Of a stretch of DNA of 64,000 nucleotides, positions 37,719-48,418 are shown one piece after another. Each line of letters starts with the position of its first letter. Position 1 is the stretch's first letter. The position numbers and the translations under genes were made by a program. The notes below the pieces were generated by a model. That model ran no database searches, was not told the origin of the DNA, and saw only the letters and a program-made list of their open reading frames with translations. Source of the DNA: RPQJ01 sp963746325 (lineage in GTDB: Bacteria > Pseudomonadota > Gammaproteobacteria > Steroidobacterales > Steroidobacteraceae); assembly GCA_963746325.1 (NCBI GenBank), contig CAVVBC010000031.1:186001-250000 (forward strand). Reading direction: 5' to 3'.

Positions 37719-40101
37719 GCGCCAACGAGTTCCTGCCGTGGGTGCGTCGCGCGGTCGCTCCCCAGGCCTTGACTGAGCCGGCTGCTGCAGCAGATGCAGC
37801 CGTGGCAAGCGCCGATGGGCCGCTTGAACTGCAACGCCGCACCTTCCTGCAACTGCTCGGGATGGGCGGTCTGGTCATCGCGTTCGGACCGGGTGGCGTG
37901 CGCCGCCTCGATGCGGCCGAGCCGCTGGCCACGGATCCGTGGTCGCCGCACGTGTACGTACGCGTCGCGGACGACGGCATCGTCACGATCGTCTGTCACC
38001 GTTCGGAGATGGGGCAGGGCATCCGCACCACCATGCCGATGATCATCGCCGACGAGATGGAAGCCGATTGGGCGAAGTGTCGCGTCGAGCAGGCGTTGGG
38101 CGACCCGAAGTACGGCTCACAGAACACCGACGGCTCCACGAGCATCCGCGACTTTCTGCCCAAGTACCGGGAGGCCGGCGCGACGACACGCGCGCTGCTG
38201 GAGGCTGCGGCGGCCAGCCAATGGAACGTGGACGTGGCCGAAGTCTTCGCCCGTCAGCATGAAATCGTGCACCGCCCCTCCGGCCGTACCAAGTCCTACG
38301 GTGAGCTCGTTGCGACTGCCCGCACGGTCAAGCTGCCCGCGCCTGAGAGCGTGCGCATCAAGCGCCCCGCAGAGCGGCGCTGGCAGGGCAAGAAGATGCA
38401 CGTCGATCGACCTGGTGCCGATGACCACCGGCACGGCGGTCTACGGCGCCGATCTCACGCTGCCCGGCATGAGGGTGGCGGTCATCGCACGGCCGCCGGT
38501 CTGGGGCAGCAAGGCGGTGACTGTCGACGAAAGCGATGCACGGAAAGTGCCCGGCGTCGAACGCATCGTGCGCATACCGGAGACGCCGATCCCTGGCGCC
38601 TTCTTCCCGCTCGGCGGAGTCGCAGTGATCGCGAAGAACACGTGGGCCGCGCTGCGCGGGCGTGACGCACTCAAGATCACCTGGGATGCGGGCCCGAACG
38701 CCGGGCACGATTCCAAGTCGTACCGGGCGACGCTGGAGGCGAGCGTTCGCGCGCCTGGCGCACCTGGGCGTACGAATGGCGACGTGACGGCGACCCTGGC
38801 TGCGGCAAAAAGAAAAGTCAGCGCCGAGTACCACATCCCGTATCTCTCGCACGCGCAAATGGAGCCGCTGGCGGCCCTGGCGCGCGTCAAGGATGGCAAG
38901 ATCGAAACCTGGGCTCCGACGCAATCCCCGAATGATGCCCGCAACACGATCGCCAAGTACCTCAATGTCGACGCGGCCAACGTCACGGTGAACGTCACGC
39001 TGCTGGGCGGCGGTTTCGGCCGCAAGTCCAAGCCGGACTTCATCTGCGAGGCGGCGTTCCTGGCTCGCGAGACCGGTGTCCCGGTGCGCGTGCAATGGAG
39101 CCGCGAAGACGACCTGCGTCACTCGTACTATCACGCCGTCGCCGCGCACCGACTGGAGGCCGCACTCGATGATGCGGGCAAGGTGACGGCCTGGCTGCAT
39201 CGCTCGGCGTATCCGTCGATCAGCGCGACCTTTGCGCCGAACGTCACCGGTCCGACGCCGGACGAACTGACGAACGGCGCCAGCGACATCCCCTGGGACG
39301 TGCCGAACATGAGCGTCGAAGCCTGTCCCGCCGTCGCGCACACGCGGATAGGCTGGTACCGCAGCGTCAACGCGATTCATCACGGCTTCGCGATCGGATC
39401 GTTCGTCGACGAACTGGCGCATGCGGCCGGCAAGGATCCGGCGGCTTTCCTGCTCGAACTCATCGGTCCGGACCGCAAGGTGGACCTGTCCAAGGCCGGC
39501 CTCGTCGGCGCGGGCGACACCTATTACGGCGTGCCGTGGGCCGACCACCCGCTGGACACCGCCCGTGCGCGCCGCGTGGTCGAATCGGTGCGGCAGCGCA
39601 GCGGCTGGGGCACGCCGCTGGCCCGCGGTCGCGGTCGCGGCATTGCCGTGCATCGCAGCTTCCTGGCGTACGTGGCAATGGTCGTCGAGGTCGAGGTGCG
39701 TCCCGACGGCACCGTGCACGTGCCGAAAGCGACCGTTGCAGTCGATGCGGGTTTCGTCGCGAATCCCGATCGCGCGCGGGCACAGATGGAAGGCGCGCTC
39801 ATCATGGCGATGAGCAACACGCTGCACAGCGGCATCACCTTTCGCCGAGGGCAGGGTGGAGCAGTCGAACTACAACGACTACCGGGTGACTCGCATGCGG
39901 GCGTCGCCGCACGTCGTGGACGTGCACGTCATCGAAAGCGAGGGATCACCCGGCGGCATCGGCGAGCCAGGCGTGCCACCGGCCGGTGCGGCGATCGCGA
40001 ATGCGATTTTCGCAGCGACCGGAGTGCGTGTACGCGAACTACCGGTCGGGCGTCAGCTCGATGGCTGGGACGCCAAGGTGGCGCAGGAAGTCGTGCGGTA
40101 G
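37715..40101 (+). CDS. Molybdopterin-binding subunit (IorB-like), two frameshifts
   Basis: Corrected length 794 residues. An N-terminal twin-arginine-like segment RRTFLQLLGMGGLVIAFGPGG (about 47-67) suggests periplasmic export with the partner. Family motifs include EMGQGIRTTMPMIIADEM, LGGGFGRKSKPDF, PYLSHAQMEPLAALA and the C-terminal GGIGEPGVPPAGAAIANAIF with the catalytic Glu of the xanthine-oxidase family. Frame breaks at about 38403 (one extra base; MHS-IDLVPMTTG continues) and about 39842 (one extra T; ITF-AEGRVEQSNYND continues). No third FAD subunit is present, as is usual for IorAB, which passes electrons to cytochromes. Confidence 0.82.
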
Positions 40102-40164
40102 CGGGTCGTCCTCGCGGACGCCCGCCACCGGCTCAGTGAGCGCCTTGGTCAGCGGTGCTGCGGC

Positions 40165-41280
40165 TTACGGCTCGATGCCGCCATAGTCGCAGGCATCGTT
40201 GGCGCAACTGTCGCGCTTGACCAGCAAGCTCACGATCGTGCCGCCGCGCTCGGTCGCGGAATCGGTGCCGATGATGGCAACCCGGCCATCTGCGGTCGCC
40301 AGGTACTCATGCACCACATCGCCGAAGCTGTTGCGCTGCACGGCGATCTTCTGCCCCTTGGTCACCGCTTCGTTCAGCTTGACCAGGACGGTCACGTAGC
40401 CGCCGGTGACGGCGTTCGTCGATTCCAGGTCGTCGCCGATGAACGCGCCGGTGTCGGTCGCCGTCCGCGCCATGGGAGCATCGATGATGCCGTAGTGCAC
40501 CAGCACGTTGGCATTGCCATCGGCGCCCATCTTGACCATTTCGGGCGCGAAGCCGCGCGCGCCGCCCAGTTCGGTCGTCATCGCCGGAATCCCCGCCTTG
40601 ACGAGCGAATATTCCATCGTGCCCGGATACCCCGGGTCGAGCATGATCTGGTCGGTCGGGAACAGCTTGGCGAGCGCCACCGACTCCGGACTGTTGGCAT
40701 AGACAAAGATGAACTTGGCAAAGTCGGTGCCGGTGCCGCCGGTGTGGTGATCGACCGCGGCATCGACATTGCCCTTGACCAGCTTATTCGTGATCAGCCA
40801 CGAATGGCGCTCGACGGTGTTGCCATTCTCCTTGCCCGGCCAGGTCCGGTTCGGGTTGATCTGCGCGCCGCCCAGGTCGTTGATCATCCACGTGCGCGTG
40901 ATGCCCTGCAGGGCCGGCGTGCTGGCGCCCATGATGCCGATGACCGTGCCGCTCATCCTGGCCGGATCGAGCGACGTCATCGTCTGCTGCACGGCGGCGA
41001 TCGGGTTGAGTTCGTCGCCATGCACGCCCGCGACCAGCAGCACCCGTTTGCCCGGCTTGGCGCCCTTGGCGACCATCACCGGCACGTACCAATACTGGCC
41101 GATGCTGGTTTCGGCGCCGCGGAACATGAAGCGGTGCACCTTGCCGGGCGCCAGGTCGGACACGTCCAGCTGGCTGATGACCGGTGATCCCTGGATCGTG
41201 TCGCCGGTAAACACCGTCGCTGCCGAGGCAGCCGGCCACAAGCGTAACGGTCAACAGAAAAACGCCCGCATCATCGTCAT
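40165..41280 (-). CDS. AstE/AspA-family zinc deacylase, secreted (two indels in signal peptide)
   Basis: About 371 residues. The body (residues from TVFTGDTIQGSPV) is a M14-like succinylglutamate desuccinylase/aspartoacylase fold: zinc motif GVHGDELNP, AQINPNRTWPG, the third ligand in DHHTGGTGTD and the ELGG segment. These enzymes hydrolyse N-acyl amino acids; the substrate is open. The ATG at 41280 opens MTMMRAFF...LLTVTLVA...AASAATVF, a signal peptide that needs a missing base near 41262 and an extra base near 41232. Without correction only the part from 41241 is readable. Confidence 0.75.
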
Positions 41281-41366
41281 AGCCGCCTCCGAACGTGGTT
41301 GCACAATTGCTCTGCCGTGGGTTTACCGATCGAGAAGAAATTCAATTGCCTGTGGCCGAGTGTGAC

Positions 41367-42483
41367 TTACAACGGCCAGCGCAGGATGGCTGCGATCGGC
41401 TTGCCGGGTTCCGGCATGTCCGCGGCACGCACAGCCAGCACTTGCCCGCCGGACGCAAGCACGCGCCGCGCGACCTCGTCGGCGACACCGTAGCTGTGTG
41501 CTCCTGCCGACTCGGCGAGAACGACATGGCCATCAGTCTCGTCGACGGTGCCGTGAACGGTCTGGTCCATGTCGACGAGCAGGCTTGCGACCGCCCCGAA
41601 AGTCGCCGCGCGGGCGGCGCGCGCGAGATCCGTCGTCGCGCGGTCTTCGTTCGTGCGGGCGGTGTGCGCGTGCCAATCGGCAATCTTGCCGCGTAGAGGC
41701 CATCGAGAATGTCACGCGCGGCGCTTGCCAGTTCGGCGTCGCTGAGGCGCTCTGGATTCCCCTCGATGCCCTGGACGGCGAGGTGGGGGTAACTGTTGAC
41801 CGAGCGGTAAATGGCCCCAAGCGACTCCACGGCGGCGAGCACCAGGGGCGGCGCTCCCGGCCAGCACCCCTCGCAGGGCGGCATCGACCTTGCGTGCGTA
41901 CTGGCTCAGGCGGACTTTCTTGCCTTCGCTCCCGCCGATGCGCCCACTGTGGGAGCGCGTGGCAATGCTGCTCTTGCCGACGGATGACGCGGCATTCGCA
42001 GGCATGCCTGGCACCGACAGGGCCGTCGCTGGAAGGTCGCGGGAAACCTCGACCAGACGCACGCTCCCGTCCGCCAGCGCCAGGACAAGCCCTCGTTGCA
42101 GAAATTCGTCGAGCGCAGGAGCGGCTTGAGGTGAAAGCGATCCGCGACCATCACCATCGGCACGAGCGTATTCGGCAACCGGAAGGTCCGCAGGTTGTCC
42201 GGAGTCGCATACACGACGAGTCCGTGCGCAAGGTGAGTCCAGAAATCATCGTCCTCGATCAAGTCGTCCAGTTCTTCGATCAACGGACCGACGCGGCGCT
42301 TGTCCGCGCCTGCAGCCTCGAGCTGGGCTACGGCTTCCTTGGCCAGGTTCTTCAGCAGATGCGATCCGCATCGGTGTCCTGGGTTACGGGCGTGGTTGGC
42401 AGGAAAATCGAAACGCCAATGTCCCCACGCCAGGCAGCGAGGTGCGCATGGTCGTCGGTCGTGGGAATGTCGAGATAAAGCAT
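41367..42483 (-). CDS. baeRF family-3-like (archaeo-eukaryotic release-factor-like) protein, frameshifted
   Basis: Four indels (about 42358, 42098, 41855 and 41693) split one protein of about 371 residues. Joined segments read from MLYLDIPTTDDHAHLAAW through LLKNLAKEAVAQLEAAG, FWTHLAHGLVVYATPDNLRTFRLPN, VRLVEVSRDLPATA, APLVLAAVESLGAIYRSVN and end in DEVARRVLASGGQVLAVRA...ILRWPL. This matches bacterial baeRF/eRF1-like proteins, thought to act on ribosomes or stress responses; the function is not established. Identification from memory of the family pattern. Confidence 0.65.
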
Positions 42484-42696
42484 CGGCTCGCCTCCTGTTG
42501 GCGCAAGTCGGATGAGGTCGAAAAAGAATGTCTAGATGAGCGGCCGGTCGCAATCAGTCCGGGTGACGAATCGCCGATACAATCGAGCGGAGTCACCCAT
42601 GTTTCAGGACTGGCGCTAGGATAGCTCAATTGGTTTAGACAAAGTCTACGTCCCTTTGCCTGCCGCCAATTGCATTGATCCCACGAAGGAGCCGCC

Positions 42697-44001
42697 ATCC
42701 ACTTCCCTCGCTCCCGCGCAGTCGCCTGTCGCCTCATCGCGCTCACGTCATTGTGCATGGCGACGGTGCCCGGCCACGCCGAAGAAATTCTCGAGACGTC
42801 GCTGCCCCGGGCCGACAGCACGATCAACCTGCCGTACGCTTTCTGGAACGAGACCTTCGGTTTTGCCGCGGGTTACGTCTATGCAGTGAACGGCTCGCCG
42901 CAGCCCCAGGCCGGCCTGGTCGCGAGCGTCATGGCAGGTACCGAGGGCTCCGTGATGGGGTTCCTCATGGGGCAGAACATCCGCCCCGTCAGGTCACTGG
43001 AGCGGTTGTTCGTCGATCCCATCCTCTCGCTCGGCTACTTCGACAATGCCGACATCTTCATCGACGGCAACCCGGATTTTCCCGACGAGCGAGCCGGCAG
43101 CAACGACTCGGACCCCGACAACTTCATCACCGGTCGCGGCAGGGACACGTTTGCCCGGGCGAGATTCAAGTACTTGCTGCCCATCGGCACCGGGCGGGAG
43201 CGGATCCTGCCCGCCTTCCAGTTCGACAGGGGAATCCTGGCCGATGGCGCGAACGGTGGCGACGACTTCAATCCGTGGCGAAACGGCCTGACCTATGTCG
43301 AACTGATGCCGTTCTTCCGCTCGCAGAACGTCGAGAACGACCTCGTCGACATCGAGCAGGCCACCAACGGGCTCGAACTCGGCCTGTTCTACGACAACCG
43401 CGACATCGGCTCGAATCCATCCCGGGGCGAATCCGTGCGCCTGCGAGTCGCACGCGACTGGGGTGAATTCGACAGCACCGACTCCTGGACCAGCCTCGGG
43501 GCCGAGGCGGATTACTACGTTTCGCTGGGCGAAACCACGCGCTTCCGGCAGCGGGTGCTCGCGCTGAATGCGTGGACGTCCTATTCGCCCACCTGGCGGG
43601 TCAGGTCGGACGGCTTCGTCGACAACCGGCCGCCTGCGTTCAGCGGTGCAACGCTCGGCGGCCTGTGGCGCATGCGTGCCTTTCCAGCCCAGCGTTTCAA
43701 CGACAAGGCGGGCATCTACTATTCGGCCGAGCTGCGGCTGATCCCGGAGTGGAACCCGATGGTGAACTTTCCTGCCCTGCAGGAGCGCGTCGGCATCCAG
43801 TGGTTCCAGGTGGTGCCGTTCGTCGAGGTCGGCCGGGTGGCGCCCTCGTGGAACGTCGATGAACTGCACAGCAACATGAAGTGGGACGTGGGCTGCGGCG
43901 TGCGCGCATGGGCCCGGGGGCTGGTCGCGCGCGTCGATGTCGCCTACTCGGACGAGGGTTTCGGGGTGCAGATGATGGTCGGCCAGCCGTTCCAGTTCTG
44001 A
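42697..44001 (+). CDS. Outer-membrane beta-barrel protein of the Omp85/surface-antigen type
   Basis: About 434 residues. Many amphipathic strands, with a C-terminal half resembling the Bac_surface_Ag barrel (GLELGLFYDNRDIGSNPSRGESVRLRV..., LWRMRAFPAQRFNDKAGIYYSAELR) and a final Phe in MVGQPFQF. No POTRA domain is seen, so it is a barrel-only member. A good Shine-Dalgarno AAGGAG (42686-42691) lies 5 bases before an ATC codon at 42697 that would open a proper signal peptide ending GHA; the first standard starts, TTG 42751 and ATG 42757, cut that signal in half. Either AUC is used or the base is misread. Confidence 0.72.
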   Translation: MHFPRSRAVACRLIALTSLCMATVPGHAEEILETSLPRADSTINLPYAFWNETFGFAAGYVYAVNGSPQPQAGLVASVMAGTEGSVMGFLMGQNIRPVRSLERLFVDPILSLGYFDNADIFIDGNPDFPDERAGSNDSDPDNFITGRGRDTFARARFKYLLPIGTGRERILPAFQFDRGILADGANGGDDFNPWRNGLTYVELMPFFRSQNVENDLVDIEQATNGLELGLFYDNRDIGSNPSRGESVRLRVARDWGEFDSTDSWTSLGAEADYYVSLGETTRFRQRVLALNAWTSYSPTWRVRSDGFVDNRPPAFSGATLGGLWRMRAFPAQRFNDKAGIYYSAELRLIPEWNPMVNFPALQERVGIQWFQVVPFVEVGRVAPSWNVDELHSNMKWDVGCGVRAWARGLVARVDVAYSDEGFGVQMMVGQPFQF

Positions 44002-44025
44002 CGCTGTTCGCGGCCTGCAGCGCGT

Positions 44026-45069
44026 TCAGACTTCGCCGCGCCGTGACAGCAGGACTGCCAGGGGTCGCGTGCCCGAGAACTCCGACAGCACGATGGTGAT
44101 GATGGCGGTGATCGGCACGGCCAGGAAAGCGCCGGGGATGCCCCACAGCTCCGACCAGATTGCCAGGCTGACGAGGATGGCAAAGGGGCTCAGGTTCAGC
44201 GAACTGGCCATCACGTACGGGTCGAGGAAGTTGCCGATGCCGAACTGCACGGCGCTCAGCACCAGCAGCAGCTGCAGCACCGTGCCCGGGTCGGCGAACT
44301 GCACCAGTGCCATCAGCACTGGCAACACCACGCCCAGTACCGAGCCAACGTAAGGCACGAAGTTCAGCAACGCGATCAGCACGGCCCACAGCCCGGCGAA
44401 TTCCAGGTCGTACATCCGCATCACCACATAGCTGATCACGGCGAGCAGCACGCTCAGCAGCGTCTTCAGCGCCAGGTACGAGCCGATACGCTGGTTGATC
44501 GTGCCGATGACCGCGCGGATCCGGGCAACCTGCCGCGGATCGTCCGAAAGGTTCGACAACTTGCCTTCGAACACGCGCCGCTCCGCCAGCAGGAATACGG
44601 CATACATGAGGGCGACCACGAAGCTCACCAGGATCGAGCCGGTCGATGACAGGAAGGAGCCGAACAGGCGCTGCAGGTTGATCCGCCCGACCAGTTCCTC
44701 GCGCAGCGTGCCCCAGGTGGGTTCGGTCTCGATGCCGAAATACACCGCCATGCGCTGGATCGACGCCAGCAGCGATTGCTGGTACTCCGGCGCCAGTGCC
44801 AGCGCGCGCTCCTTGTTCGCCATGACGAGGTAAGCCAGCAACGCGAGTGCGATACCGATCACCATGATCGAAAACAGGTAACGCAACTGCACCGGCAGGG
44901 CGCGGCCGATCACAGGCAAGCGACCCAGCGTCTGGGCTATGCCGACGATGATGTAGACGATGACCGCGCCCAGCACGGCCGGCACGAGGATGCCCTTGCC
45001 GATGTTGAGCAGCCAGCCGCAGATGACCAGCAGCACGGCGAGGTACACGAAGGCGCGAAGTCGATCCAT
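44026..45069 (-). CDS. AI-2E family (PerM) permease
   Basis: 347 residues with about seven or eight membrane helices: three at the N-terminus, a soluble helical insert (about 95-160), and a C-terminal block with LLNFVPYVGSVLGVVLPVLMALVQF and SPFAILVSLAIWSELWGIPGAFLAVPITA, the family signature. Members export small signals (AI-2 in TqsA) or act as Na+/H+ antiporters; the substrate here is unknown. ATG 45069 gives the family N-terminus MDRLRAFVYLAVLLV. Confidence 0.87.
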   Translation of the reverse strand: MDRLRAFVYLAVLLVICGWLLNIGKGILVPAVLGAVIVYIIVGIAQTLGRLPVIGRALPVQLRYLFSIMVIGIALALLAYLVMANKERALALAPEYQQSLLASIQRMAVYFGIETEPTWGTLREELVGRINLQRLFGSFLSSTGSILVSFVVALMYAVFLLAERRVFEGKLSNLSDDPRQVARIRAVIGTINQRIGSYLALKTLLSVLLAVISYVVMRMYDLEFAGLWAVLIALLNFVPYVGSVLGVVLPVLMALVQFADPGTVLQLLLVLSAVQFGIGNFLDPYVMASSLNLSPFAILVSLAIWSELWGIPGAFLAVPITAIITIVLSEFSGTRPLAVLLSRRGEV

Positions 45070-45216
45070 GGCCTGTAGAACCGGTGAATCCGCCGAACCG
45101 GCGTGCTGCGCATTATGTCCCACGCGGGCGCCGGTGCATGCTGCTTTGCCATCGTGGCGCGACCATTGCCCGGCGGGACATGCGAAAATGCCATTGAGTC
45201 GAAACGTGGGCAAGGG

Positions 45217-45691
45217 ATGACAACCCCAGACGAGATGTACATGCGCCGTGCGATCGAACTCGCACGGCAGGCAGAAGCGGCCGGCGAAGTACCGGTCGGA
45301 GCGGTGCTCGTGCGCGGCGGCAAGGTGCTGGCCGAGGGCTTCAACCAGCCCATTTCGCTGCGCGACCCCACGGCGCACGCCGAGATGATCGCCCTGCGCG
45401 CGGCTGCGGCCGGCAGTGACAGCTACCGCCTGACCGGGTCCACGCTGTACGTGACGCTGGAGCCTTGCGCGATGTGCGCGGGGGCCATGGTGCATGCGCG
45501 GGTGCGAGCGGCTGGTGTACGGCGCGCCCGATCCACGCGCAGGGGCGGCAGGCAGCATCTTCAACGTCGTGCGCACTCCAGAGCTGAATCATCGCCTCGA
45601 CGTGGATGGCGGCGTGCTCGGCGAGGAATGCGGCTCGATGCTGCGCGGGTTCTTCGTGGCCCGCAGGGGCGCGCCCGGCGGCAAGGACTGA
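45217..45691 (+). CDS. tadA: tRNA-specific adenosine deaminase TadA (one frameshift)
   Basis: Corrected length 157 residues. Converts A34 to inosine in tRNA-Arg. Zinc/catalytic motifs are HAEMIAL and TLEPCAMCAGAM. Near 45507 one extra C breaks the frame: MVHAR(V) continues as ERLVYGAPDPRAGAAGSIFNVV in the next frame, restoring the conserved tRNA-binding part through GFFVARRG. As tadA is essential in most bacteria, the break is more likely a sequence error than a real mutation. Confidence 0.88.
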
Positions 45692-45776
45692 CGCCCGCGC
45701 GTTCGGCCGGTGCAACCCTGCGGTTCCCGGCCGCATCCAATCGCAGGCGTCGCTTTGACGCGGGCAAGAGACGGCG

Positions 45777-46772
45777 ATGCCAGGTTTCATGGGTGCGGCG
45801 GATTCGTGGCTGCGTCGGGTCGCAGGTAGAGCGATCGCGATTGCAGCGATCGCGGTCGTGATCGGCGCGGTGCCGGCCCAGCGCGCGTGCGCTGCCCCGG
45901 CGGTTACCGCCGAGAACCTCACGTTCGTCAATGCCGGCGTCACCTTGAGCGGAACGCTGTATCGGGCGCACCGACCGTTCGCGGCGGTCGTGATCGTGCA
46001 TGGCTCCGGCCAGGAAAAGCGCATGTCCGAGTTCGCGGCGCTGCTGGCCGGGCAGGGCGTTACGACGCTGACTTACGACAAGCGCGGCGTCGGCGAGTCC
46101 GGAGGTGTCTATGCCGGGCCCGAAGTCGGCACCAACAACGTCGATGCGGCCAACTTGCGGCTGCTTGCGGGCGATGCCGCCGCGGCCGCGGCGGCATTGT
46201 CGGAACGACTCGCACATGACAGAACGCCGGTCGGCCTGCTCGGTTTCAGCCAGGCCGGCTGGATCATTCCCATCGCGGCGGGCGCGTCGCCATCCGTGCG
46301 GTTCATGGTGCTCTTCAGCGGTCCGGTGGTCACTGCCCGGGAGCAATTGCGGTTCCAGTTCCTGACCGAGGGGACGCCGGACTTCTGGGCCACGCACACG
46401 GAAGGCGAGGTGCGCGAGCGCCTCCGCACGGATCCTGACCGCTACCAGTTCGACGACACCGATCCGCGCGACTCGCTCGCCGGCCTGTCGATACCTGGGT
46501 CTCTGGATCTTCGGCGGACAGGACGTCCAGTTGCCGGTTCAGCTCTCGATCGAGCGTCTCGAATCGATCGCGCCCAGCGGCGCGAAGCTCGAGTACCGGG
46601 TGTTTCCGGCGCTGGATCACAACACGGCTTTCGCTGCGTCGAGCGAGCCGGTGACCATCGCCTTGCAGTGGATGGCATCCGTCGCGGGCCCTGCCACGGT
46701 GAGTTCCGCCGGTCGCCAGCGGGTCGCGCGCTGCGCAATGCGCCGCGTCGGGATCGCGCAGCGCTTTCCTAG
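45777..46772 (+). CDS. Secreted alpha/beta-hydrolase (frameshifted)
   Basis: About 320 residues. Signal-like N-terminus (about 10-38, ending ACA), oxyanion region VVIVHGSGQEK, YDKRGVGES and nucleophile elbow GLLGFSQAGW; the catalytic His is in FPALDHNTAF. The frame breaks near 46500 (one extra T; IPG-LWIFGGQDVQLPVQLSIERL continues in the next frame). The end is uncertain: the shifted frame runs past the family C-terminus (IALQWMASV), while a stop in the original frame lies at 46770-46772. Substrate unknown, esterase or dipeptidyl-peptidase-like. Confidence 0.68.
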   Translation: MPGFMGAADSWLRRVAGRAIAIAAIAVVIGAVPAQRACAAPAVTAENLTFVNAGVTLSGTLYRAHRPFAAVVIVHGSGQEKRMSEFAALLAGQGVTTLTYDKRGVGESGGVYAGPEVGTNNVDAANLRLLAGDAAAAAAALSERLAHDRTPVGLLGFSQAGWIIPIAAGASPSVRFMVLFSGPVVTAREQLRFQFLTEGTPDFWATHTEGEVRERLRTDPDRYQFDDTDPRDSLAGLSIPGSLDLRRTGRPVAGSALDRASRIDRAQRREARVPGVSGAGSQHGFRCVERAGDHRLAVDGIRRGPCHGEFRRSPAGRALRNAPRRDRAALS

Positions 46773-48181
46773 CGGCCGCGCGCGGCGCTGCCGTCCTTCT
46801 GCGGGTTCAGTTCGGGGTCGGGCGGCGCGCCTGCCGTGCTGGAGCTGGTGCCGGCCACCTGCAGGATGTTCAGGTACGCCTGCACGTTGTCGACGTAACG
46901 CACGGGTTCCCAGCCACGCGCGTAGCCGCGCTTGGTCTTCGTGTACCAGCGCTCCTGGCTCAGCAGCGGCAGGAATTCACGCACGTCCTCCCAGCGGTCG
47001 GGGTTGCGGCCTGCCTGTTGCGTGAGGACTCTTGCGTCCTCCAGGTGCCCGAGCCCCACGTTGTAGGCTGCCACTGCGAACCACGTGCGATCGGGCTCCG
47101 GGATGCGCTTGGGCATTTCCCGCTGCAGCAGCGCCAGGTACTTGGCAGCACCGAAGATGCTGGAACGCGGGTCACGACGGTCGCCCGCGCGCATGCGCGA
47201 CGCCGTGTCCTCGGTCAGTTGCATCAGTCCGCGCACCCCGGTGAACGAAACGGCGTGCGGATCCCATTTCGATTCCTGGTAGCCCATCGCTGCGAGCAGG
47301 CGCCAGTCGACCGCGTGCTCTTCCGCTGCTTCCTCGAACCACGCCTGGTAGGTCGGCAGGCGGGAGCCCAGGTGTTCCATGAAATTGCGCGAGAACAGGT
47401 AATCGAACCGGTCGTCTTCGCCGTAGTAGCGGTCGAGCAGGGCGGTGATGACGCCCTCGTGCCGCGCCAGCACGAAAAACGAATTCACCCGGTCGAGCAG
47501 GCTCGAGTCCTGCCCGGCCGTGCTGACGACCCACGACAACGCGCGTTCAGGCGAGAGGTCCAGCGCGATGGCGAGCTCGGGATGCACCGACCTGTTCAGG
47601 GCGAACTCGGTCGAGGAGGCAAGCGTGAACTGCACCTTGCCCTGGGAAACGTCCGCCAGGATTTCCTCGGTATCGGTGTCTTCGCGCTCGATCCAGGGCA
47701 GGTCGGGATAGCGCAGTCGCAGGTCCTCGAGGGTGCGCAGGTGCGCGCTGGCAGCGGCAACTTCGATCTGGCCACGGCCGGCGTCCGCGATCGTGACCGG
47801 GCGGGCCGAGCGGCGGCGGTAGACCAGGTGCTCACGGACACGCTGGTAGCCGGGCCCGAACTGGACTCCGCGGGGCAGGGCGATTCCCGTCGAGAGGCCC
47901 GCGGCGGCGATGTGGGCGCGCCCGGCGGCCACCTCCTCGATGGCCGCATCCCGGGTCTTGACCGTGTACAGCCGCAGGGGGACGCCCAGGTGCTCGGCAA
48001 ACTGGCTGGCGAGATCGTAGGCCGGGCCCTCCGGGCCGTGGCTGCCCAGGTAATAGGCGTCCGGGCTGTTGCGGGTGACCACCCGCAGTTCGCCCTCGGC
48101 CAGGATCCTTTCCAGCAACGGGGGCGGCTGGGCGCAGGTGGCCAGCAGCAGGATCGACAGCAGGGCGAGTAATACTTTCAT
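46769..48181 (-). CDS. mltF: Membrane-bound lytic murein transglycosylase F
   Basis: 470-residue lipoprotein (lipobox ATCA, Cys about residue 16). The N-terminal domain is a periplasmic solute-binding fold (SBP_bac_3, about 28-255; LRVVTRNSPDAYYLG, YDLASQFAEHLGV) used for regulation in MltF; the C-terminal SLT domain (about 285-430) has the catalytic Glu in AAMGYQESKWDPHA, with GVRGLMQLT and AAYNVGLGHLEDA. Cleaves glycan strands to 1,6-anhydromuropeptides. ATG 48181 chosen for the lipoprotein signal. It just touches the convergent hydrolase end. Confidence 0.93.
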   Translation of the reverse strand: MKVLLALLSILLLATCAQPPPLLERILAEGELRVVTRNSPDAYYLGSHGPEGPAYDLASQFAEHLGVPLRLYTVKTRDAAIEEVAAGRAHIAAAGLSTGIALPRGVQFGPGYQRVREHLVYRRRSARPVTIADAGRGQIEVAAASAHLRTLEDLRLRYPDLPWIEREDTDTEEILADVSQGKVQFTLASSTEFALNRSVHPELAIALDLSPERALSWVVSTAGQDSSLLDRVNSFFVLARHEGVITALLDRYYGEDDRFDYLFSRNFMEHLGSRLPTYQAWFEEAAEEHAVDWRLLAAMGYQESKWDPHAVSFTGVRGLMQLTEDTASRMRAGDRRDPRSSIFGAAKYLALLQREMPKRIPEPDRTWFAVAAYNVGLGHLEDARVLTQQAGRNPDRWEDVREFLPLLSQERWYTKTKRGYARGWEPVRYVDNVQAYLNILQVAGTSSSTAGAPPDPELNPQKDGSAARGR

Positions 48182-48282
48182 TGGGGGAGGGCCGGAGCCG
48201 TCCGCGGCATTGTGCCTACCCAGGCGCTGTGGCGCGCGGGTGGTGCTGCGCCGCCGGCTGCTATAGAATTCGCGGCCCTCGC

Positions 48283-48418
<136 letters not shown>

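Noticed and set aside
42612..42650. tRNA-like 5' half (TAGCTCAATTGGTTTAGAC)
   Set aside because: A D-arm-like segment is seen, but there is no anticodon arm, T-arm or acceptor 3' strand downstream; coincidence or a remnant.
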